From Gallionellales bacterium CG03_land_8_20_14_0_80_55_15 (GTDB lineage: Bacteria; Pseudomonadota; Gammaproteobacteria; Burkholderiales; Gallionellaceae): a stretch of DNA of 5,073 nucleotides. Location of the stretch: the NCBI GenBank assembly GCA_002780675.1, contig PEUR01000075.1:1-5073 (forward strand), given 5' to 3'. The first letter of the stretch is position 1. The number at the start of each line of letters is the position of its first letter. The notes under the pieces were generated by a model. It did no database searches and was not told the DNA's origin. It saw only the letters and a program-made list of their open reading frames with translations. Shown here one piece after another: positions 1 to 4,392 of this stretch. The position numbers were made by a program, and so were the translations under genes.

Positions 1-1
1 C

Positions 2-298
2 CGCATCCGTTTTACAGTGGAAGCAGAAGCTGACTTGCTGCGCTTGTTTGATTTCCTGCTTCTACAGGATGTCGCCGTTGCAGAACGTGCCGAAGCCGCC
101 ATTTATAAAGCCGTCGAACTTCTTGAGATATTCCCATTCTCTTGCCGCAAGGCAGACGATGAGTGGAGCAATCATTTACTACGCGAACTGTTGATTCCTT
201 TTGGCAGTTCAGGCTATGTTGCACTGTTTGAAATCGAAAACGAACAAACGGTTACGATAATTTCCGTGCGCCATCAGCGCGAAGAGGATTATCACTAA
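2..298 (+). CDS. ParE/RelE-family toxin, 5' end cut off by the window
   Basis: The reading frame is open from the first bases of the window. An internal GTG at 17 could be called a start, but the codons before it (R-I-R-F-T) read like the usual N-terminal beta strand of this family, so the true start probably lies just upstream. The visible 98 residues have the ParE/RelE plasmid-stabilisation layout: an N-terminal strand, a helical hairpin (roughly A-E-A-D-L-L-R-L-F onward), then a C-terminal sheet with R-E-L-L-I-P-F-G, G-Y-V-A-L-F-E-I and the ending S-V-R-H-Q-R-E-E-D-Y-H. The R-H-Q-R-E-x-D-Y tail is typical of ParE-like toxins. Family members poison DNA gyrase (ParE) or cleave ribosome-bound mRNA (RelE); which applies here cannot be told. 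The partner antitoxin is expected immediately upstream, outside the window. A vapBC module follows 100 bp downstream with its own promoter. Confidence 0.8.
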   Translation, partial: RIRFTVEAEADLLRLFDFLLLQDVAVAERAEAAIYKAVELLEIFPFSCRKADDEWSNHLLRELLIPFGSSGYVALFEIENEQTVTIISVRHQREEDYH

Positions 299-340
299 AC
301 CAGCAACTGCAATGAAATCGTCGAGGAATCACACCCACCC

Positions 341-368
341 TTGACACTTGCTCTCAACATATTACAAT
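341..368 (+). promoter_or_regulatory. Sigma-70 type promoter of vapBC
   Basis: A perfect -35 box TTGACA lies at 341-346 and a -10 box TACAAT (5 of 6 to TATAAT) at 363-368, separated by 16 bp. Transcription would begin near 375, about 25 bp upstream of the vapB start codon. It lies between the ParE-like toxin stop and vapB, so vapBC is probably transcribed independently of the upstream toxin gene. Confidence 0.75.
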
Positions 369-388
369 GTATCTACATAGATATACAT
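367..388 (+). promoter_or_regulatory. Inverted-repeat operator candidate for VapB autoregulation
   Basis: TATCTA (370-375) and TAGATA (378-383) form a perfect 6-bp inverted repeat with a 2-nt centre. With a 2-nt bulge the symmetry extends outward to ATGTATCT (367-374) and AGATATACAT (379-388). It starts at the -10 box and covers the expected transcription start. VapBC complexes of this type usually bind palindromes overlapping their own promoter, so autorepression here is an inference from position and symmetry. Confidence 0.5.
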
Positions 389-389
389 C

Positions 390-394
390 AGGAG
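390..394 (+). promoter_or_regulatory. vapB ribosome binding site, decides the start codon
   Basis: AGGAG at 390-394 precedes two consecutive ATG codons at 398 and 401. The distance is 3 nt to the first and 6 nt to the second, so the second ATG is the better placed start. The two choices differ by one methionine. Confidence 0.65.
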
Positions 395-400
395 TAAATG

Positions 401-652
401 ATGCGTCTGCAAGTCTCAAAGTGGGGAAATAGCCTGGCAGTCCGGCTGCCCGCCAGTTACGCAAAGCAATCCGGGATTCATAGTGGCGATTATCTGGAAG
501 CCACAATCACGCCCAGCGGTGAAATGCGCCTTGCGCCGAGCACACTTTCTACGAACAAAGTAAGTTTGTTAAAAGCACTTGCTTCGCTTCACGCCAGCCT
601 GCCGCAAACCACCAGCGTGATGGATGCGCTGCGTGAAGAGGCGCGATACTGA
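401..652 (+). CDS. vapB: VapB antitoxin, AbrB/MazE (SpoVT-AbrB) fold
   Basis: The protein has 83 residues (84 if translation starts at the ATG at 398). Its N-terminus M-R-L-Q-V-S-K-W-G-N-S-L-A-V-R-L-P is the hallmark swapped-hairpin DNA-binding domain of MazE/VapB antitoxins, with the conserved K-W-G-N-S-x-x-V-R-L-P motif at about residues 7-17. Residues 18-48 complete the AbrB-type barrel (G-D-Y-L-E-A-T-I-T-P). The C-terminal tail (about 65-83, ending D-A-L-R-E-E-A-R-Y) is the flexible segment that in the family wraps the toxin and blocks its active site. The stop overlaps the vapC start by one base (TGATG at 650-654), so the two genes are translationally coupled. The gene has its own promoter and operator just upstream. 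Function rests on the motif and the pairing with a PIN-domain toxin. Confidence 0.9.
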   Translation: MRLQVSKWGNSLAVRLPASYAKQSGIHSGDYLEATITPSGEMRLAPSTLSTNKVSLLKALASLHASLPQTTSVMDALREEARY

Positions 653-1086
653 TGGTTTATGTGGACACCAGCGTGTTGGTGGCGTTGTTCACCAACGAGG
701 GGACCGCCAGTCGCATTGCACTTTGGTACGCCAACGAACCCCGACCGCTGATGTCCGGTGACTGGTGCGTAACCGAATTTGCCAGCGCACTTGCCCTCAA
801 GGAACGCACCGGGCAACTTGCCTGTGAGCAGTGCGATACCGCATGGCAGGTATTCTCCGAGTTTTGCAGCGGAGGATTACGCCTGTTACCGCTGGAACGG
901 GAGATTTTCGCCAATGCTGCGCACTTAATTCGTGAAAGCCATAACGGCTTGCGTGCAGGAGATGCACTGCATTTGGCGCTGGCACTCCATGTACGCGCTG
1001 AGACATTTTTTACACTGGATACCCGACTGGCTGCGAGTGCGCAGCAGAATGGGATACCCCTAATAAAACAACTAAAATCATTATAA
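652..1086 (+). CDS. vapC: VapC ribonuclease toxin, PIN domain
   Basis: This 144-residue single-domain PIN protein is of normal length for VapC. The N-terminus M-V-Y-V-D-T-S-V-L-V-A-L carries the first catalytic aspartate (D5). E42 in T-E-F-A-S-A-L, D104 in A-G-D-A-L-H-L-A and D123 in T-L-D-T-R-L-A complete the acidic Mg2+/Mn2+-binding quartet, so the enzyme appears catalytically intact. VapC toxins are metal-dependent endoribonucleases that commonly cleave initiator tRNA or the 23S sarcin-ricin loop; the target here is unknown. The ATG overlaps the vapB stop, and a GAGG at 638-641 inside vapB may add an independent ribosome binding site (10-nt spacing). No frameshift or missing motif is seen. 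Confidence 0.92.
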   Translation: MVYVDTSVLVALFTNEGTASRIALWYANEPRPLMSGDWCVTEFASALALKERTGQLACEQCDTAWQVFSEFCSGGLRLLPLEREIFANAAHLIRESHNGLRAGDALHLALALHVRAETFFTLDTRLAASAQQNGIPLIKQLKSL

Positions 1087-1104
1087 ATCAATAGGATATA
1101 AAAT

Positions 1105-1446
1105 ATGAGCGGTTTACCAAAATGCCCTAAATGCGGTTCTGAATTTACTTACGAAGACGGCGACAACTACGTCTGCCCTGAATGCGGCCATGAGTGGTCA
1201 AAGAACGCCGCAGCGGAAGCGGGCGAACAGGCGAAAGTATTTAAGGACGCTTTCGGCAATGTGCTGGTGGACGGCGATACCGTCACAGTTATCAAGGATC
1301 TGAAGATCAAAGGTTCGTCGTCTGTCGTCAAGGTCGGCACCAAGGTAAAAAACATCCGCTTGGTTGACGGCGATCACGATATCGACTGCAAGATCGACGG
1401 CATCGGCGCGATGCAGCTCAAGTCGGAGTTTGTCAAAAAAGCCTGA
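1105..1446 (+). CDS. yjdM: PhnA/YjdM-family zinc-ribbon protein
   Basis: The protein is 113 residues, the usual length for this family. It begins with a zinc ribbon, C7-P-K-C10 and C24-P-E-C27, with H29 and W31 close by. The PhnA C-terminal domain follows, with [20 protein letters not shown], then [13 protein letters not shown], an SH3-like beta barrel, and the closing [13 protein letters not shown]. The family is often annotated as an alkylphosphonate utilisation protein because of the name PhnA. True phosphonoacetate hydrolase is unrelated, and the cellular role of YjdM-type proteins remains unclear. AGGA at 1093-1096, 8 nt before the ATG, is a good ribosome binding site. It starts 18 bp after vapC with no clear promoter of its own, so some read-through from vapBC is possible. 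A 63-codon gene follows after 12 bp and is probably co-transcribed. Confidence 0.9.
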   Translation: MSGLPKCPKCGSEFTYEDGDNYVCPECGHEWSKNAAAEAGEQAKVFKDAFGNVLVDGDTVTVIKDLKIKGSSSVVKVGTKVKNIRLVDGDHDIDCKIDGIGAMQLKSEFVKKA

Positions 1447-1458
1447 CGGAACACAGCG

Positions 1459-1650
1459 ATGAGTGCCTGGGGTTGTCCGCATGAAATAAAAGGTAAATGT
1501 ACGCGCGTAAACAACCTTCCCTGCGACTTGGGGATGAAGGGTTGCGTGCTGTTCGGGCGTTTTCGTTTTGCCGACGACAGCAAGAATCGCCCGAAAAAAA
1601 CGCCCGCTGCAAATGTGGCTCAACAAGCGGACAAAGCCGAAAAAATATGA
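1459..1650 (+). CDS. Small Cys-rich protein of unknown function
   Basis: This is a 63-residue protein with no named domain that I can assign. The N-terminal half is compact and rich in putative metal ligands: C6-P-H8, C14, C22 and C29 (spacing C-x7-C-x7-C-x6-C), followed by an aromatic-basic stretch F-G-R-F-R-F at 32-37. The C-terminal half (about 38-63) is charged, Lys/Ala-rich and looks disordered. Four Cys plus one His in 30 residues suggest a zinc or iron-sulfur site, but this is inference. G-M-K-G-C-V-L-F-G-R resembles conserved small proteins I recall from betaproteobacteria, also without function. GGAA at 1448-1451, 7 nt before the ATG, is an acceptable ribosome binding site. The gene follows the PhnA-like gene by 12 bp, which suggests a shared transcript and perhaps a shared metal-related role. 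The downstream MITE begins 20 bp after the stop. Confidence 0.7.
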   Translation: MSAWGCPHEIKGKCTRVNNLPCDLGMKGCVLFGRFRFADDSKNRPKKTPAANVAQQADKAEKI

Positions 1651-1670
1651 TTTTTTCCCGTTTTTTCTAG

Positions 1671-1818
1671 GGAAATGCTGATTTATTCGTCATTCCGGCG
1701 CGGAGGGTTTAGCAGGCAAGCCACAAAGTGGCTGCTCGCAAAACCGGAATCCAGCGCATTGATTAAAAAGGGTTTTTGTTTTTTTAAAAACGACAAAATT
1801 GAATAAATCAGCACTTCC
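1671..1818. mobile_element. Miniature inverted-repeat element (MITE), IS5-like ends
   Basis: The ends 1671-1688 and 1801-1818 are inverted repeats of 18 bp with one mismatch (left GGAAATGCTGATTTATTC; right, on the other strand, GGAAGTGCTGATTTATTC). The symmetry extends three more bases into the flanks. The element is flanked by CTAG (1667-1670) and CTAA (1819-1822), both fitting the YTAR target typical of IS5-group insertion sequences and differing by one base from an exact 4-bp duplication. The 148-bp body carries no coding sequence, so movement would need a transposase supplied in trans. Inside it has a hairpin with CATTCCGG/CCGGAAT arms and an A/T-rich right third. The IS5 assignment is inferred from end sequence and target only. 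The left end also pairs with TTTCCC at 1654-1659. Confidence 0.65.
1692..1750. repeat. Hairpin with REP-like arms inside the MITE
   Basis: Outer arms ATTCCGG (1692-1698) and CCGGAAT (1744-1750) enclose an inner stem AGCCAC (1719-1724) / GTGGCT (1728-1733) with an AAA loop, extended by AGC (1711-1713) / GCT (1734-1736) across a bulge. The GTCATTCCGG...CCGGAATCCAG pattern resembles the dispersed palindromic repeats (GTCATTCC...GGAATCCAG) common in beta- and gammaproteobacterial genomes. As RNA it could fold strongly and may end or stabilise the transcript of the upstream PhnA-like and Cys-rich genes. Confidence 0.55.
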
Positions 1819-1826
1819 CTAATGCT

Positions 1827-2462
1827 TTGATCTACCTTCCCCCGTCCTACAACGGCCTTGATATTGTCTATCGCGATGCTGACTTGCTGGTAGTCAACAA
1901 GCCTGCGGGGTTGTTGTCTGTGCCGGGGCGCGGGGCTGATAAACAAGATTGCCTGTCATCGCGCGTTCAGCAGGAATTCCCCGCTGCGTTAGTCGTTCAT
2001 CGCCTGGATTTGGCTACGTCCGGGCTGCTGGTATTTGCACTCCATAAGGAAATGCAGCGCCGCCTTGCCGAGCTGTTTCGTGATCGTGCCGTGGCGAAAT
2101 ATTATGTCGCACTGGTGGCGGGTATATTTGAATGCCCGGACGGCAAAATTGATTTGCCACTCGCTGCTGACTGGCCAAACCGCCCCCGGCAAAAAGTGGA
2201 TTTTGTAATTGGCAAACCCTCGCTCACCCACTATCAGCGGCTCAACAGTCACGCGGATGTCAGCCGCGTGAAACTGGAACCGATTACTGGACGCACCCAC
2301 CAGTTGCGCGTCCACCTGGCGGCTATCGGTCATCCCATCATCGGCGATACGCTCTACGACGGTCGTGCAGCCGCACGCTTGATGCTTCATGCAACCACAC
2401 TGCGTTTCACTCATCCCGCCAGCGGCGAAGCACTCGATTTTATGTGTGAGCCACCCTTCTAA
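1827..2462 (+). CDS. rluA: RluA-type pseudouridine synthase (23S rRNA U746 / tRNA U32)
   Basis: The 211-residue protein contains only the catalytic domain and no S4 domain, like E. coli RluA (219 aa). V-V-N-K-P-A-G-L-L-S-V-P-G-R at about 22-35 is the RluA N-terminal motif. H-R-L-D61-L-A-T-S-G holds the catalytic aspartate. D-W-P-N-R-P-R-Q-K-V followed by G-K-P is characteristic of RluA itself rather than RluC/RluD. I-T-G-R-T-H-Q-L-R-V-H and I-G-D-T-L-Y complete the family signatures. RluA isomerises uridine in 23S rRNA (746) and in the anticodon stem-loop of some tRNAs (32); this specificity is inferred by similarity. The start is unusual: TTG at 1827 is the only standard in-frame start between the TGA at 1800 and the conserved region, and no Shine-Dalgarno precedes it. 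The N-terminus is about three residues shorter than in E. coli. The MITE ends 8 bp upstream, so the original promoter and leader may have been displaced. Confidence 0.9.
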   Translation: MIYLPPSYNGLDIVYRDADLLVVNKPAGLLSVPGRGADKQDCLSSRVQQEFPAALVVHRLDLATSGLLVFALHKEMQRRLAELFRDRAVAKYYVALVAGIFECPDGKIDLPLAADWPNRPRQKVDFVIGKPSLTHYQRLNSHADVSRVKLEPITGRTHQLRVHLAAIGHPIIGDTLYDGRAAARLMLHATTLRFTHPASGEALDFMCEPPF

Positions 2463-2489
2463 ACAGACTGTGCCACCCCGAAATCCTCT

Positions 2490-2521
2490 ACTTTGCGTCT
2501 CGTATGCGTCTTGCGCAAAGT
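2490..2521 (+). other. Stem-loop downstream of rluA
   Basis: ACTTTGCG (2490-2497) and CGCAAAGT (2514-2521) form a perfect 8-bp stem with a 16-nt loop, about 28 bp after the rluA stop. There is no T-run behind it, so it is not a convincing intrinsic terminator. It may be a 3'-end stabilising structure or chance. Confidence 0.25.
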
Positions 2522-2593
2522 TCTGCGTGCCAAAATACCTCTAAAAATCTAAATTTGACCCATGAAAATTGCCGAGTTTTGCAGCAAATATAG

Positions 2594-2824
2594 CGTGGAT
2601 AAGTCTGTTAATAAACTGTGCATGGAATGTGAATATTCAGGTTTATAAAATCAAAACTATCCCTTATCCACATTAGCAAGCGGCCCTGTCAACAATAAAA
2701 CAAGCGTTGAAAAAATTATTCAACTAGATGTTTTTTCAATGATTTCCGTCTTATTCACAGCAACGTGGCACGTTATTATGATTATTAAGTATTTAAATTA
2801 TTTTTATCAGCAAATAAAACTTAT
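2594..2824. other. DnaA-box cluster with AT-rich tract, origin-like region
   Basis: This lies in the 497-bp gene-free stretch between rluA and the Tim44-like gene. DnaA boxes (consensus TTATNCACA): 2664-2672 TTATCCACA perfect, + strand; 2751-2759 TTATTCACA perfect, + strand; 2594-2602 CGTGGATAA, - strand, 8 of 9; 2628-2636 TGTGAATAT, - strand, 8 of 9. After the last box comes a short GC-richer palindrome (2762-2774), then TTA-TTA-TGA-TTA-TTA triplets (2773-2787) and a very AT-rich tract to about 2824. An IHF-like site with one mismatch (TATCAGCAAATAA, 2805-2817) lies in that tract. Box, GC-rich spacer, triplets and AT-rich DNA in this order resemble the unwinding module of bacterial origins (DnaA-trio model). 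Against a main oriC: no dnaA, dnaN, rpmH or mnmG is nearby, and genes on both sides run the same way. A DnaA-controlled promoter region or DnaA titration site is the alternative. Confidence 0.4.
2762..2774. repeat. 13-bp perfect palindrome AACGTG-g-CACGTT
   Basis: Six-base arms AACGTG and CACGTT with a single central base form a near-perfect dyad that begins 2 bp after a perfect DnaA box and runs into the TTA triplets. It is compatible with a dimeric regulator site, or with the GC-rich spacer of an origin unwinding module. No specific binding protein can be named. Confidence 0.4.
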
Positions 2825-2914
2825 TGGCAAAATACCGCTCTGAGCCTCCGGCCACAGGTTTTATTGAAGATAAATAAATCATGGTATTGCGTAACTTTTT
2901 GGCAGGGTTAGCAG

Positions 2915-2923
2915 TGGTATACT
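2915..2923 (+). promoter_or_regulatory. Extended -10 promoter candidate for the Tim44-ubiJ-ubiB operon
   Basis: TGGTATACT contains an extended -10 (TGn) and the hexamer TATACT (5 of 6 to TATAAT) at 2918-2923. No good -35 box is found at 16-18 bp spacing (C/T-rich 2895-2900), as is usual for extended -10 promoters. Transcription would begin near 2930, giving a leader of about 30 nt before the Tim44-like start codon. Confidence 0.45.
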
Positions 2924-2959
2924 TCGCGCCGTTTTGTTTGATCTAAAAATGAGGAACAC

Positions 2960-3799
2960 ATGAAAAGATTTTTGATGTTGCTGACAATTGCCCTGACTTG
3001 TTTGAGTTTATTTGCCGCATCAGCTGAAGCCAAGCGCTTTGGTGGTGGCAGCAGTTTTGGCAAACAACGCTCAATGGCACCCCAACAAGCACAAAGATCG
3101 CCTGCTGCCGCGCCCACACAAGGTGCAGGCGCAGCAAAACCGGGCAACAAGTGGCTAGGTCCTCTGGCAGGTCTGGCAATTGGCGCAGGTTTGGCTACGC
3201 TGTTTGCGGGCGGTTTGGGTGGCATGGGCGGAGCGATGGGCGGCATTCTGATGGCCTTGCTGGCAGCGGGTGTGGTGATGTTCCTGATTGCAAAATTCCG
3301 TAAACCACAACAATCCGCGATGCAATATGCTGGTGCAGGCGCACCGTATTCTGCGCCGCAGGCTGAACCTCAACCATTTGTCGGCGGCAGTTCTACTCCT
3401 GCAACGGTCGTTGGTCATATTCCGGCAGATTTCCCGATAGACAGCTTTTTGCGCAGCGCAAAAACTTCGTTCATCCGTTTGCAGGCCGCCAATGACCGCA
3501 AGGATTTGAACGACATCCGTGAGTACACCACGCCGGAGATGTTCGCCGAAATCTCCATGCAAATGCAGGAACGCAATGCCACACCGCAAAAGACGGACGT
3601 TATTTCAATTCAAGGCGAAGTATTGGAAGTCGCCAACGAAGGTGATTTGGCGATTGCCAGTGTGCGTTTTACCGGACAGTTGAGCGAAAACAACGGTACA
3701 CCAGAAGAGGTGGATGAAATCTGGCATGTGCAGAAAAACCTGAAAGACGACAAGTCAGTCTGGTTACTGGCGGGTATTCAACAGACCACGCTGCATTAG
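2960..3799 (+). CDS. Tim44-like domain membrane protein
   Basis: This 279-residue protein starts with a signal peptide or anchor (K-R then a hydrophobic run at 4-20) and a plausible cleavage site after S-A-E-A24. The mature part opens with K-R-F-G-G-G-S-S-F-G, the motif commonly found at this place in bacterial Tim44-like proteins. A Gln/Ala/Pro-rich linker (36-62) leads to two Gly/Ala-rich hydrophobic segments (about 66-88 and 91-111) ending in K-F-R-K, then a Pro/Ala linker (115-150). The C-terminal Tim44-like domain covers about 153-279 (F-P-I-D-S-F-L-R-S-A-K onward, with D-E-I-W-H-V and W-L-L-A-G-I-Q). Mitochondrial Tim44 works in protein import; bacterial relatives are membrane-associated, with poorly defined roles. 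It precedes ubiJ by 6 bp, so a link to membrane-bound ubiquinone synthesis is inferred. GAGGA at 2951-2955 is the ribosome binding site. Confidence 0.85.
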   Translation: MKRFLMLLTIALTCLSLFAASAEAKRFGGGSSFGKQRSMAPQQAQRSPAAAPTQGAGAAKPGNKWLGPLAGLAIGAGLATLFAGGLGGMGGAMGGILMALLAAGVVMFLIAKFRKPQQSAMQYAGAGAPYSAPQAEPQPFVGGSSTPATVVGHIPADFPIDSFLRSAKTSFIRLQAANDRKDLNDIREYTTPEMFAEISMQMQERNATPQKTDVISIQGEVLEVANEGDLAIASVRFTGQLSENNGTPEEVDEIWHVQKNLKDDKSVWLLAGIQQTTLH

Positions 3800-3805
3800 C
3801 CTGAG

Positions 3806-4387
3806 ATGTTTGCCCACTTTTCTGCCGCAGCACTGAATCATTTGCTCCTGCAGAACGGCTGGGCGTTGCCTAGGCTGGCACGCTTTGCCGGGAAAACGGC
3901 GCAATTTTCTATTGCGCCGTTTTCTTTTGCCTATACCGTGTTACCAGATGGCACTTTACTCAGCGCCGATCCTGCAAGCAATATTGATGCTCGGTGCGTG
4001 ATTGCTCCTTCGCTGTTGCCGCGTCTGGCTACTCATGATGAGTTGGCTCATGCGGCAATACAAAGCACAGGGGATGCGGCCTTGCTGGCTGAAATATTCT
4101 TTTTGTCACGCAATCTTCACTGGGATGTGGCTGAAGATTTAAGTCGGGTGACAGGCGACATCACGGCGGAACGCATCGTGCAAACCGTACAAAGTAAACA
4201 GCACCAACTCGTCACATCAGCAAGCAATCTGGCGCAAGCCACTGCGGAATACTGGACAGAAGAAAAACCACTGCTCTCCAAACCAACACAAATCAATACA
4301 TTCATGCAGCAAGTGGACACCTTGCGAGACGACATAGCGAGACTGGAGCAGCGCATCAAGCGCCTGACTTCCAATCCTGAAAAATAG
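3806..4387 (+). CDS. ubiJ: UbiJ, ubiquinone biosynthesis accessory factor (SCP2-like)
   Basis: At 193 residues it is close to E. coli UbiJ (201). Residues 1-110 form the SCP2-like lipid-binding domain: an N-terminal helix A-A-A-L-N-H-L-L, then strands around [15 protein letters not shown] and T-V-L-P-D-G-T-L-L. The segment [11 protein letters not shown] and G-D-A-A-L-L-A-E-I is the usual UbiJ middle region. [16 protein letters not shown] matches the conserved E-D-L-x-x-x-x-G-D-I-x-A segment. Residues about 160-190 ([18 protein letters not shown]) form a C-terminal coiled coil. UbiJ binds ubiquinone intermediates and, with UbiK, supports the soluble Ubi complex of hydroxylases and methylases. 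Its start lies 6 bp after the Tim44-like stop, with only a weak GAG before it, so translation is probably coupled. A strong hairpin lies inside the gene (3892-3924). ubiB starts 5 bp after the stop. Confidence 0.88.
   Translation: MFAHFSAAALNHLLLQNGWALPRLARFAGKTAQFSIAPFSFAYTVLPDGTLLSADPASNIDARCVIAPSLLPRLATHDELAHAAIQSTGDAALLAEIFFLSRNLHWDVAEDLSRVTGDITAERIVQTVQSKQHQLVTSASNLAQATAEYWTEEKPLLSKPTQINTFMQQVDTLRDDIARLEQRIKRLTSNPEK
3892..3930 (+). terminator. Intrinsic-terminator-like hairpin inside ubiJ
   Basis: Arms 3892-3905 (GAAAACGGCGCAAT) and 3911-3924 (ATTGCGCCGTTTTC) form a perfect 14-bp stem with a 5-nt TTTCT loop. The right arm and what follows read GTTTTCTTTTG, a broken T-tract. On structure alone it would be called a rho-independent terminator, with a GGCGC core. 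It lies about 29 codons into ubiJ and encodes residues of the conserved [14 protein letters not shown] segment. Translating ribosomes should prevent its folding; without translation it could cause premature termination (polarity). Whether it works is unknown. Confidence 0.45.
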
Positions 4388-4392
4388 ACAAC

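Noticed and set aside
657..1091. Minus-strand frame of 144 codons opposite vapC
   Set aside because: It is antisense to an intact PIN-domain toxin with all catalytic residues; it has no family resemblance and no start context.
1639..1657. A/T palindrome GAAAAAAT-atg-ATTTTTTC at the end of the Cys-rich gene as a terminator
   Set aside because: The stem is perfect over 8 bp but has almost no G/C pairs, so it would be too weak to be called an intrinsic terminator.
29..1888. Shared 12-mer GCTGACTTGCTG at 29-40 and 1877-1888
   Set aside because: Both copies lie in unrelated coding sequences and encode a common A-D-L-L stretch; the flanks do not match, so it is coincidence.
1683..1946. Minus-strand frame of 87 codons across the MITE and the start of rluA
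   Set aside because: It is antisense to the conserved rluA coding sequence, and the rest translates the MITE hairpin; such repeats often give spurious frames.
2562..2648. 28-codon reading frame starting ATG 2562, with three Cys (C-x2-C near its end)
   Set aside because: No ribosome binding site or promoter is visible, it overlaps two DnaA-like boxes, and a frame of this length is expected by chance.
2463..2959. tRNA, other structured RNA gene or CRISPR array in the long gene-free stretch
   Set aside because: No cloverleaf, conserved RNA motif or regularly spaced direct repeats could be found on either strand.
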